From Lactobacillales bacterium (GTDB taxonomy: Bacteria; Bacillota; Bacilli; Lactobacillales; Streptococcaceae), in contig JAISJW010000003.1 in NCBI GenBank assembly GCA_031261175.1, positions 1 through 61,537 on the forward strand: a stretch of 61,537 nt of DNA. The letters are read 5' to 3'. Shown piece by piece: positions 35,673-42,719 of the stretch (position 1 is its first letter; the number at the start of each line of letters is the position of its first letter). The notes under the pieces were generated by a model, which worked only from the letters and a program-made list of their open reading frames with translations, had not been told where the DNA came from and ran no database searches. Both the position numbers and the translations under genes were made by a program.

Positions 35673-36398
35673 TTATATCCTCGTCAAACTCAGATATATT
35701 TCATCAAGTGATGCGCTTGGCATTTCAAACTTAACTCTCAACTCTTCGATTGTGCCGTCAGCAATGATCACGCCCTCGTGCAAAATCACGAAGCGGTCGC
35801 AATATCTTTCAGCTGTCGCTAAGATATGCGTTGACATCAGGATTGCTTTTCCATCGTTTTTTAATTCGACGAAAATATCGAGCAGCGCTTGAATTGCTAG
35901 CGGATCTAGCCCTAAGAAAGGTTCGTCGACGATATAGCAATCAACGTCAGCTAAGAAAGCGCAGACGAGCATAACTTTTTGTTTCATCCCTTTCGAGAAG
36001 TTTTTGACCATCCAGTCAAGTTTATCTTCGAGGCGGAATGTTTTCAGTAATTTACTGGCACGTTCAAACGCTACCGTTTGGTCGATGTCGTAAGCCATCG
36101 CTGTAATTTCAATGTGCTCCTTCAAAGTTAACTCTTTGTATTCGGCAGGAGTTTCCGGAATATAACCAATTTTTTTACGGTAATTTTCGATGTCGCTTTT
36201 GATGCTAATCTCAGCCACCGTGATATCGCCACTTGCCAAAGGAAGAAGGCCCATGATGTTTTTAATTGTCGTTGACTTGCCGGCGCCGTTTAGGCCGATC
36301 AAAGCCACTAATTCGCCCGAAGCCACTTCAAAACTGATATCTTTGATGACGTTGAAATTGTTATAGCCGCTGACTAGATTTTTGACCGTTAAACCCAT
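35673..36398 (-). CDS. ecsA: EcsA-like ABC transporter ATP-binding protein
   Basis: A 241-residue ATPase. The ATG at 36398 is chosen over a longer in-frame start because GAGAGGTG stands about 9 nt upstream and the protein then starts MGLTVKNLVSGYNN. Walker A is GLNGAGKSTT, signature NFSKGMKQKVM, Walker B YIVDEPFLGLD, and H-loop MSTHIL. It powers EcsB and begins the seven-gene operon ecsA-ecsB-ccrZ-trmB-trx-ytpR-argR. It is divergent from hit. Confidence 0.93.
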   Translation of the reverse strand: MGLTVKNLVSGYNNFNVIKDISFEVASGELVALIGLNGAGKSTTIKNIMGLLPLASGDITVAEISIKSDIENYRKKIGYIPETPAEYKELTLKEHIEITAMAYDIDQTVAFERASKLLKTFRLEDKLDWMVKNFSKGMKQKVMLVCAFLADVDCYIVDEPFLGLDPLAIQALLDIFVELKNDGKAILMSTHILATAERYCDRFVILHEGVIIADGTIEELRVKFEMPSASLDEIYLSLTRI

Positions 36399-36501
36399 CT
36401 GTACCACACCTCTCAAAAAAATTGCATATATAGTTGACAATTATACACTTTTCTTGCAATTTTTTCTATACTTTTTTGGAGATTTATGCTAATATTTGGG
36501 T

Positions 36502-36918
36502 ATGAATAATTGTATTTTTTGTAAAATTGCGGCTGGCGACATCCCAGCCCACATAATCTATGAAGATGATGTCGTAATTTCGTTTGTCGATTTGTCACAA
36601 GCGACCACAGGACACGTGTTAATCATTCCGAAAACGCACGTTCAAGACATTTTCGATCTCAGCGACGAGCTTGCGGGCGAAGTGTTCAAGCGCGTCCCAC
36701 GGATTGCGCGCGCGATCGAAAAAGCGTTCCCTACTATAATAGGTCTCAATGTCGTGAACAACAATCGGGAAGGTGCCGGACAGAGTGTTTTCCACTCGCA
36801 TATCCACCTAATTCCTCGCTACGAAGATGACGATTTCGAGATTAAATTCATCGACCACTCAGAAACGGCAGACCACGCGCAGATAGCAGAAAAAATCAAG
36901 GAGGCATTAGCCCTATGA
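36502..36918 (+). CDS. hit: HIT-family nucleotide-binding protein
   Basis: A 138-residue histidine-triad hydrolase, probably acting on AMP-linked metabolites in the cytosol. The N-terminus NNCIFCKIAAGDIPAHIIYEDD and the triad HSHIHLIPR are diagnostic. The ATG at 36502 is used; the in-frame TTG six nt earlier lacks support. No Shine-Dalgarno site is visible, and a TATGCT box ends 11 nt upstream, so the leader may be very short. The ytxH-like gene overlaps its end by 4 nt. Confidence 0.95.
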   Translation: MNNCIFCKIAAGDIPAHIIYEDDVVISFVDLSQATTGHVLIIPKTHVQDIFDLSDELAGEVFKRVPRIARAIEKAFPTIIGLNVVNNNREGAGQSVFHSHIHLIPRYEDDDFEIKFIDHSETADHAQIAEKIKEALAL

Positions 36919-37208
36919 GATTTTTAAAAGGATTAATTTTCGGTTCACTCGTCGGCGGCGTCATCGGATTGTTCACAGCGAAAAAACCAGGAAAAGAGTT
37001 GCGCGAGGAAATGGCAGCCTTCGGCGGTTTCCGCGAGTCGATCGCCGAGTTCAACGAGGCGAAGACGCGACTTGCCCAAGAAGTCACGACGACGAAGCAA
37101 ACTGCCCAAGAAATCAAGCGCGATATCGACGAATATAAGTTCTCTCTCGAAGCGCGGCTGGACGTGATTAATAAGCAAATCGACAAGATTAAGTCCAACT
37201 TTTCTTAA
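36915..37208 (+). CDS. YtxH-like membrane protein
   Basis: A 97-residue protein starting with one transmembrane helix (FLKGLIFGSLVGGVIGLFTA) followed by the YtxH signature KKPGKELREEM and a long coiled coil to the end. The family is general-stress associated in Firmicutes; its function is not defined. Overlaps hit by ATGA, so the two are translationally coupled. Followed by an A-rich hairpin region and the prsA promoter. Confidence 0.88.
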   Translation: MRFLKGLIFGSLVGGVIGLFTAKKPGKELREEMAAFGGFRESIAEFNEAKTRLAQEVTTTKQTAQEIKRDIDEYKFSLEARLDVINKQIDKIKSNFS

Positions 37209-37266
37209 AATAAACTTAAAAACGCACTGAAATTGCCTAATTTCGGTGCTTTTTTGTCTTAACTTA

Positions 37267-37302
37267 TTGTTAAAACGCAAAAAATTTGATATACTTTTGA
37301 CA
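37267..37302 (+). promoter_or_regulatory. prsA promoter
   Basis: TTGTTA (37267-37272) and TATACT (37290-37295) are 17 nt apart, and the -10 box is preceded by TGA, an extended -10. A second, weaker TTGACA (37297-37302) lies just downstream. AGGAG precedes the prsA ATG. Confidence 0.8.
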
Positions 37303-37339
37303 TTGTATAAAAAAATTAAATTACAGGAGTAATCAAAAA

Positions 37340-38284
37340 ATGAAATTAACTAAAAAATTATCATTACTTGCGGTTGCGGGTATCACGACAGTGACACTTG
37401 CCGGCTGTGGTAGTCAAACAATTGCCACTTTTAAAGGTGGTTCGGTAACAGTTCAAGATTTCTACGACCAAGAAAAACGTAGCCAAACGGCTCAAACTGC
37501 GGTTCAACAATTGTTGCTTACACGCGTTTTCGAAAAACAATACGGAAACCTTGTAACTGCTAAAGAAGTTGACTCAATGTACAAATCTCAACAAGAAGGT
37601 CAATACGGTAACGATACTAAAGCCTTCGAAGAAGCTCTTACAACTGCTGGTTACACACCTGCAACTTTCAAAGCTTACCTTAAAGGAAACCTTTCAATCC
37701 AAAAAGGGATCGAATCTAAAATCACAAAAACTGATTTAGAAACAGCAATCAAAGATGCTTGGGTTAGCTTCCACCCAGAAGTAACTGCTCAAATCATCAC
37801 AGCTACTACTCAAGAAGAAGCTGATTCGTTGCACGCTGCTGCAACTGCTGATGGCGCTGACTTCGCGACAGTTGCCAAAGACGATTCTGCTGCGACTGCT
37901 CAAGGCCAAGAAGTTAAATTCTCTTCAACTACTTCTGAATCTGAAATCCCAACTGCTGTTAAAGAAGCTGCTTGGAAACTTAAAAACGGCGAAATTTCTG
38001 CTGTAATCAAAGCTAGCTCGACTGACCCTCAAACTTACCAAACGGTTGACCAATTCTTCATCATCAAAATGGTTAAACAACAAGCCAAAGGTACAGATAT
38101 CACTAAATACAAAAAAGAGTTGACTGAAATCGCTAAAACTGCGAAAACTCAAGACGCTGAATTCGTTAAGGGCGTTATCGCTGACACTCTGAAAAAAGCT
38201 AACGTGAAAATCACTGACAAAACGTTCTCTGACGTGCTTGCTCAATTCGCGATCTCTTCAGAAACTTCAAGCGCGGCTAAGTAA
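37340..38284 (+). CDS. prsA: PrsA-like foldase lipoprotein
   Basis: A lipid-anchored extracytoplasmic peptidyl-prolyl isomerase that helps exported proteins fold. The 314 residues begin with a lipoprotein signal (KKLSLLAVAGITTVTLAGC), then the SurA-like N domain (VTVQDFYDQEK...). A parvulin-type domain follows (about 140-250; VTAQIITATTQEEADSLHAA, KFSSTTSESEIPTAV). Codon use is strongly biased (many AAA, GCT, ACT), consistent with high expression. Strong promoter and tandem terminators make it a single-gene unit. Confidence 0.92.
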   Translation: MKLTKKLSLLAVAGITTVTLAGCGSQTIATFKGGSVTVQDFYDQEKRSQTAQTAVQQLLLTRVFEKQYGNLVTAKEVDSMYKSQQEGQYGNDTKAFEEALTTAGYTPATFKAYLKGNLSIQKGIESKITKTDLETAIKDAWVSFHPEVTAQIITATTQEEADSLHAAATADGADFATVAKDDSAATAQGQEVKFSSTTSESEIPTAVKEAAWKLKNGEISAVIKASSTDPQTYQTVDQFFIIKMVKQQAKGTDITKYKKELTEIAKTAKTQDAEFVKGVIADTLKKANVKITDKTFSDVLAQFAISSETSSAAK

Positions 38285-38310
38285 TTCGCCGCTGCAGTTC
38301 AAAATATAGG

Positions 38311-38381
38311 CAAGTCGCCCCGTCGGGCGGCTTGTTTTTTTGCTGTGTAAAACGCCTTATTCGCTTTTAAGGCGTTTTTTA
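38311..38381 (+). terminator. Two tandem terminators after prsA
   Basis: The first (38311-38341) is CAAGTCGCCC-CGTC-GGGCGGCTTG followed by seven or more T residues and contains the GGCAAGT motif. The second (38349-38381) is AAAACGCCTTA/TTAAGGCGTTTT with T-run and is fused to the degenerate long palindrome. Confidence 0.92.
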
Positions 38382-38431
38382 TGCATTTCGAGGTCTGGAT
38401 TGCGTGAAAAACGCAATAAAAGCGCATACGT
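38351..38431. repeat. Degenerate long palindromic element after prsA
   Basis: Left arm TTCGCTTTTAAGGCG..., right arm ...AACGCAATAAAAGCGCATAC around a TGCATTTCGAGGT centre. The arms pair only partly. The sequence is close to the element at 4112, giving a second sub-family. Confidence 0.6.
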
Positions 38432-38462
38432 CTTTTTAGACCAACGAAAAAAGCCTAATTTC

Positions 38463-39407
38463 TTAGGCTTTTTCTGCTTTTATGAGGATAATTGCGTTCC
38501 AATCACCTTCGATGAGGCGTTGTTCGACTTTAAATCCGGCTTTTGCAGCGTGTTCAAGGACGAAATCGACTTTTTCTTCGATCACGCCCGAGATTATAAG
38601 TTTACCATCGTCTTTTAAGACTTGTTCAGCATCATCGAATAGCAAAATTAAAATATCGGCTAAGATGTTGGCTAAGATTAAATCTGCCTTAACTTCTTTT
38701 TTTTGGCTTTGAAGCAAGTTGCTCGCTGCTAAGTTGATATCAAGATTGTTGAGATTGACGTTTTCTGCTGCTTGACGGACTGCGACTTCATCGAGGTCGT
38801 AAGCGTAGACGTCGCCTGCTCCTAGGAGTTTTGAGGCTATGGCTAAGACTGCACTTCCCGTTCCGACGTCAACCACGGTTTCGCCCCCTCTGATGCTAGC
38901 TTCAAGGGCTTGCAAAGTCAGGCGCGTTGTCGGGTGTGTTCCCGTTCCGAAAGCCATTCCTGGATCGAGTTTCATCACGAGTTCGTCAGCCTGTTCAGGC
39001 GTGTAATTTTCCCACGACGGCACGACGGTCAGGTATCGTGTCAAACGGACAGGATGGTAATATTTCTTCCAAGCCGTCGCCCACTCATCATCTTTAACCG
39101 CGCTTAATTCTACCGTTCCCGGACCGATATCCAGTCCGAACGATGAAAGTTCATCCACTTTAAATTGAATAGTTGGCACGATTTCTGGCACGTTCACCGT
39201 TTCCGGAAAATAGCCGATAACTCGTGCACCATCTGCGATTGTATAATTTTCTTTGTCTAAAAGCTCGCCGTACGCGTCGCTTTTGAAGTTGTCAATATCA
39301 AGCGAATCCTCGATTTCGACGCCACTTGCCCCGTTGTTGATGAGGATGTAGCTGACGGCTTCGACCGCTTCACTTGCCGTGTTGATTTTTAGTTGGGTCC
39401 AGTTCAT
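38463..39407 (-). CDS. prmA: Ribosomal protein L11 methyltransferase
   Basis: Methylates L11 with S-adenosylmethionine. The 314-residue protein shows the DPGMAFGTGTHPTTRLTLQAL motif and the SAM-binding VVDVGTGSAVLAIASKLLGA, then YDLDEVAVRQA and LILANILADILI. GTGS stands where GCGSG is usual. GGAGCG precedes the ATG. It lies downstream of the DUF3013-like gene on the same strand, the arrangement seen in streptococci. Confidence 0.96.
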   Translation of the reverse strand: MNWTQLKINTASEAVEAVSYILINNGASGVEIEDSLDIDNFKSDAYGELLDKENYTIADGARVIGYFPETVNVPEIVPTIQFKVDELSSFGLDIGPGTVELSAVKDDEWATAWKKYYHPVRLTRYLTVVPSWENYTPEQADELVMKLDPGMAFGTGTHPTTRLTLQALEASIRGGETVVDVGTGSAVLAIASKLLGAGDVYAYDLDEVAVRQAAENVNLNNLDINLAASNLLQSQKKEVKADLILANILADILILLFDDAEQVLKDDGKLIISGVIEEKVDFVLEHAAKAGFKVEQRLIEGDWNAIILIKAEKA

Positions 39408-39422
39408 TTTGCGCTCCTTCGC

Positions 39423-39896
39423 CTAAAATTTCGGGTACGGGATCATTGTGCTATCGGTGAATTCGCTCAGGATGTCGTCGAAGCGCGTTTCGTCGAACGT
39501 CGAGACGAAATCCTCGGCCTCTTCGTCGTTCATAAAATCGATCAGCGAATCTTCGGTATCTTCGATAACCTCAGGCAAGTAGGCAAGTATCGCGTCCAAA
39601 AGACGTTTTTCGACACCCTTTTTCCCGTCGATTTCAAAGGTCGCGAGGAAGTCATCTTCGGCGACTTGCCCCTTCGCCGGGTTGTATAAAGCGATGCCGT
39701 CGATGAACTCGATGACCTCAAAATCGCTCTCAACCGACTTTTGATCGATCAGCGTGTGCTGCGCCTTGTTCTCGATGAACAGGCGAAAAAGGATCTCGAT
39801 GACCCAGTTTTTCTTGTCCCACTCAATCGCAATTTCGTATTGGTCGTCGAGCTTGTCTAGCCCCGCGTCCAGATATTCCAGAATGTCCGTTTTCAT
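39423..39896 (-). CDS. DUF3013-like protein
   Basis: A 157-residue acidic cytosolic protein, beginning MKTDILEYLDAGLDKL and ending FTDSTMIPYPKF. Length, acidity, the IEWDKKNWVIEI segment and its place just before prmA fit the DUF3013 family of Lactobacillales. Function unknown. Two adjacent GGCAAGT motifs lie inside it at 39576-39590. A GCTCCTT (AAGGAGC on its own strand) ribosome site precedes it. Confidence 0.75.
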   Translation of the reverse strand: MKTDILEYLDAGLDKLDDQYEIAIEWDKKNWVIEILFRLFIENKAQHTLIDQKSVESDFEVIEFIDGIALYNPAKGQVAEDDFLATFEIDGKKGVEKRLLDAILAYLPEVIEDTEDSLIDFMNDEEAEDFVSTFDETRFDDILSEFTDSTMIPYPKF

Positions 39897-39966
39897 ATCG
39901 TGCTCCTTGTTTTGAATCTATAAAGTATATTATATCACAATTTCGTCCGCAAGGTTTTAGAAAAAA

Positions 39967-39993
39967 AGCTAATCGTCAGATGCGATTATCCTT
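39967..39993 (-). terminator. Hairpin left of the MNT gene
   Basis: GCTAATCG/CGATTATC arms, with a T-run on the minus strand. It resembles the terminator right of the MNT gene (40438-40460), so the gene is bracketed by similar hairpins. An AT-rich stretch with repeated TATAAGTTTT follows (39995-40045). Confidence 0.5.
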
Positions 39994-40062
39994 TATACCT
40001 TTTTATATTTTTATAAGTTTTATACTTTTATAAGTTTTTATAATTAGTCCTGTATGGCCAAA

Positions 40063-40091
40063 TTGCTGTTTTTATTGTTTTTAGGTATAAT
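40063..40091 (+). promoter_or_regulatory. Promoter of the MNT nucleotidyltransferase gene
   Basis: TTGCTG (40063-40068) and TATAAT (40086-40091) spaced by 17 nt; GGAGG follows at 40112-40116. Confidence 0.8.
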
Positions 40092-40121
40092 AGTGCTATA
40101 AAGAATAATTTGGAGGTCCCT

Positions 40122-40442
40122 ATGGTTTACACAATTGATGAAATTAAAGAAAAAATCAGTCCGATTGCTAAAAAATGGGGAATCCCACTAGTATATCTGT
40201 TTGGATCTTATGCCCGTGGCGAAGCGGATGATGAATCTGATATTGATTTAGCTTTTGATTACAACAATAGCAACGTCGTCGGTTTGGATTACTTCACTTT
40301 GTTGCGCGAACTCAAATCCGAATACAAAACAAATATTGATTTATTATCTATTGATCAAATATCGGAAAAACATATGTTTGGAAACCATATAGAAAGAGAA
40401 TTCGAGAAAGACAAGATAATCATCTTTGAGAAAGAAAGCTAA
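40122..40442 (+). CDS. Orphan MntA-type minimal nucleotidyltransferase
   Basis: A 106-residue minimal nucleotidyltransferase with the intact active site GSYARGEADDESDID (GSX10DXD), the form seen in MntA antitoxins that AMPylate HepT (HEPN) toxins. Start: GGAGG 5-6 nt before the ATG at 40122. No HEPN gene is adjacent; the next gene is a damaged membrane-protein relic. It may be a leftover antitoxin, or act on a distant partner. AT-rich composition and bracketing hairpins suggest acquisition. Confidence 0.88.
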   Translation: MVYTIDEIKEKISPIAKKWGIPLVYLFGSYARGEADDESDIDLAFDYNNSNVVGLDYFTLLRELKSEYKTNIDLLSIDQISEKHMFGNHIEREFEKDKIIIFEKES

Positions 40443-40472
40443 TCGCATCTCGCGATTAGCCTCTTTTTTATA
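40438..40472 (+). terminator. Terminator of the MNT gene
   Basis: GCTAATCGCA-TCT-CGCGATTAGC hairpin beginning at the stop codon, followed by CTCTTTTTTA. Confidence 0.9.
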
Positions 40473-40845
40473 AAATAAATAATCCGATTACCAGGCCTAT
40501 CGCGATTGCGAGCGCAATTATAATATACCCTATTCGCAAAATGCGATCGACTTTTTTAGTTTTGTCAAAGTTAAAACCGAAATATAGAAAAATTAGCAAC
40601 CCTAAATATATCAATAGAAAAATGCTACTAATTATCCAATCTCCGACGACATCTCCATTATGCCAGATAAAATTCACGCCGATTAATAGCGCTCCTGAGA
40701 TCAAAATACTGGCAATTGAACCCGCTAAAACCCTCCGGTATGCCTTCTCTGATTTTCTTTTAATTCCATTCCGCGCGAAGTTAACGTCAAATTATATGTG
40801 GAATACAGACTATTTCATAGTAATAAAATCAATAATACATTCATA
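40468..40845 (-). pseudogene. Damaged small membrane-protein gene
   Basis: The intact part (40468-40704, TTG start, 78 residues) encodes three hydrophobic helices (ISGALLIGVNFIW, WIISSIFLLIYLGLLIF, IGYIIIALAIAIGLVIGLFIL). Coding-like sequence continues upstream without a start (…KSEKAYRRVLAGSIASI) until a TAA. Further up, an ATG near 40842 with AAGGA upstream opens another frame (MNVLLILLL) that meets TGA at once. This suggests a longer gene broken by a frameshift and stop. A short functional version from TTG cannot be excluded. Confidence 0.5.
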
Positions 40846-40933
40846 TACAAAATCCTTTTTTGCTTAACTTTGCATTTTAGCATTTTTCTCTTGTCATAGG
40901 CAATTTAGCTGACTTTAGGAAGGTGTAAAAAGC

Positions 40934-41008
40934 CTTACTGTTTTTTAATGCGTTTTTTAGTGGTTTCGAAGCTCGAAAGTCCTAAAAAAAGCCTTAAAAA
41001 ACAGTAAG
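40934..41008. repeat. Long palindromic element, mosaic (75 bp)
   Basis: The left arm (CTTACTG...TTTTAGTGGTTTCGA) resembles the left arm of the 49484 element, whereas the right arm (CTCGAAAGTCCTAAAAAA...) matches the right arm of the 27372 element. The arms therefore mismatch near the centre (AGTGG against AGTCC) but pair outside. Confidence 0.8.
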
Positions 41009-41107
41009 CTGTTCAGCCCGTGTCCGACTGGGTCGAAAAAGGTAAATTGCCCTCTGTTTTCACCGCAAACCTTTAAAAAATGCAACCGCTTACCTCCGGC
41101 ATTTAAG

Positions 41108-41137
41108 CAAAAGGCTAAACGCTAAGCGCCTAGCCTT
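41108..41137 (-). terminator. Terminator of the PcsB-like gene
   Basis: AAGGCTAGGCGCTTAGC-type stem with a T-run on the minus strand, directly after the stop codon at 41148. Confidence 0.85.
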
Positions 41138-41147
41138 CCTAATTTTT

Positions 41148-42314
41148 TTATCCGAAGAAGTGCATATTCCCATTGATTGAAACGCCTGTACGCGTTCCGA
41201 CAAGACCGGGACCAGCATAGTTACTTTCGACTACATCGAATGTGCTGCCGTGAACCGCGTAGATCAACGCCGTGTGGACCGAACCACCCCAAGTATCGCC
41301 TGCTGTTGTGAATTGCATAATCGCACCAACTGCTGGGTGGCCGATTTCGTGGAAACCAGCGTTCGCCCAACCAGATAGAGGACCGCCGCTTGCGTTCACG
41401 CCGAACCACCGTTCAACCGATTTGAAACACTCACCTTGCGCGTTCCAACCTGTTGGTCGACTAGTTCCGATTTCAGCCCAAGCGCGGGCAATTGCCGCTG
41501 TCGCTCCAGCTGGAAGTGGGCCGCCGTTACCTTTTTTACCAGAATTATCTGGACCTGGTTTAGGTTTCGCCGCATCCGCTGCTGCTTTGGCTGCTGCCGC
41601 TTTTGCCGCTGCTGCCGCTGCCGCTTCGGCTTGTCTACGTTTTTCTTTAGCCGCTAACGCTTGGCCGCGTTCGGCTTCAGTCGTTGCGATTTGCGCTGCG
41701 TAGTCCGCAACTTTCACGCTCAATTGATCGCGTTGCGCTTGTTGTTGCGCTTGTTGAGTTACAAGTTGCGCCTTCTCGTCATTCAGGTCGTTCAGCAATT
41801 TGTACGACCCATCTTCCATTTTTTGCAGCGAGTCCATATCGTTGTGTTGTTGAATTATGATTTCGTTGTTCGCTTTAACAATCGCGTCACCCGCTTTTAA
41901 GACGGCAAGTGCTTGGCGCCAATCTTTAGCGTTCATAACTGCACGCATCAAGTTGCGGTTGTTATTGTTAGTTTGGATTGATTGAGCTTGGTTGTTAATT
42001 TGAAGTTCGCGACGTTCAACTTGTAAAGTCAACTGCGTCATTTGTTCAACTAGCGCATCGTATTCTCTTTGTTGCGAATCAACTTTCGCTTTAGCCGTTG
42101 CGACTTTTGCGTTCAAGTCGTTCAACGCTTTTTGGGCTGCTTCCATTTCAGCTTTCGCCGCTTTTTGCGCTGCTGATAAATTTCCTAATTTAGCTTCGCT
42201 ATTGTGGATTAAATCGTCAAGATCGTCCGCGTAAGCTGCGACCGGCGCGATAGCGCCAATTGCCAAAGCCGCCAGGGCTGCTAGGTTCATTATCTGTTTT
42301 ACTGGTTTTTTCAT
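41148..42314 (-). CDS. PcsB-like secreted coiled-coil/CHAP-type hydrolase
   Basis: A 388-residue secreted protein. The start at 42314 has AGGAG about 9 nt upstream and gives a clean signal peptide ending VAAYA. Residues about 27-225 are a long coiled coil, as in PcsB. An Ala/Lys-rich linker and a C-terminal CHAP-like domain (about 270-388) follow, with Cys in GECFKSVERW and His in GSVHTALIYAV. PcsB-type enzymes split septal peptidoglycan under control of FtsEX. The catalytic domain is divergent, so activity is inferred. Confidence 0.85.
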   Translation of the reverse strand: MKKPVKQIMNLAALAALAIGAIAPVAAYADDLDDLIHNSEAKLGNLSAAQKAAKAEMEAAQKALNDLNAKVATAKAKVDSQQREYDALVEQMTQLTLQVERRELQINNQAQSIQTNNNNRNLMRAVMNAKDWRQALAVLKAGDAIVKANNEIIIQQHNDMDSLQKMEDGSYKLLNDLNDEKAQLVTQQAQQQAQRDQLSVKVADYAAQIATTEAERGQALAAKEKRRQAEAAAAAAAKAAAAKAAADAAKPKPGPDNSGKKGNGGPLPAGATAAIARAWAEIGTSRPTGWNAQGECFKSVERWFGVNASGGPLSGWANAGFHEIGHPAVGAIMQFTTAGDTWGGSVHTALIYAVHGSTFDVVESNYAGPGLVGTRTGVSINGNMHFFG

Positions 42315-42467
42315 TTTGTGTTCTCTCCTATTTCTCATCAAGTTGCGATACCTATTATACCAAAAAATTTAGGGGCAATTACAAAAAATATAGTAACAAT
42401 TCCGTTAAAATTGTTACAATTTTGTTACGGTTCGCACGCGCTCGCGTAGAACTCTCGATATGATAAC

Positions 42468-42500
42468 AAAAAAAGGCCCACCTTGCAAGAAAGTGAGCCT
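42468..42500 (-). terminator. Terminator of the 28-residue Cys-rich ORF
   Basis: AGGCTCAC/GTGGGCCT arms with T-run on the minus strand, a few nt after the stop of the small ORF. Confidence 0.85.
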
Positions 42501-42506
42501 CGTGAC

Positions 42507-42593
42507 CTATTTTTCACCTGTACATTTCGGGCATAAGCACCAAAGTTTTTGGCACTTCGCATCTTCTTTTTTCAAGACTGCATTCTTTTTCAT
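42507..42593 (-). CDS. 28-residue cysteine-rich small protein
   Basis: Reads MKKNAVLKKEDAKCQ, then KLWCLCPKCTGEK and stop. Cys residues at 14, 19, 21 and 24 give a C-x4-C-x-C-x2-C pattern that could bind one metal ion. An AGGAG site lies 7 nt before the ATG, a promoter with TGTTATAAT and a CcpA-type operator lie upstream, and a terminator follows. All parts of a gene are therefore present although it is far below normal length limits. No family is known to me; the 27-base leader could alternatively be a regulatory peptide. Confidence 0.7.
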   Translation of the reverse strand: MKKNAVLKKEDAKCQKLWCLCPKCTGEK

Positions 42594-42619
42594 AAGCCTA
42601 CTCCTTTCGTTCATAAAAA

Positions 42620-42649
42620 TGATAACGTTTTCAATATCAAAATTATAAC
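42620..42649 (-). promoter_or_regulatory. Promoter and cre (CcpA) operator of the Cys-rich ORF
   Basis: On the minus strand TGTTATAAT (42642-42650) is followed by TTGAAAACGTTATCA (42620-42634), which fits the cre consensus WTGNAANCGNWNNCW at every position. It covers the predicted transcription start, where CcpA binding represses. Confidence 0.75.
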
Positions 42650-42719
42650 ACTTCGAGAGGCCGCAAAAGCCCGTTCTTAAAATATTTATTGTGAAGTTTT
42701 TGTGAACTTTTGGTCAAGT

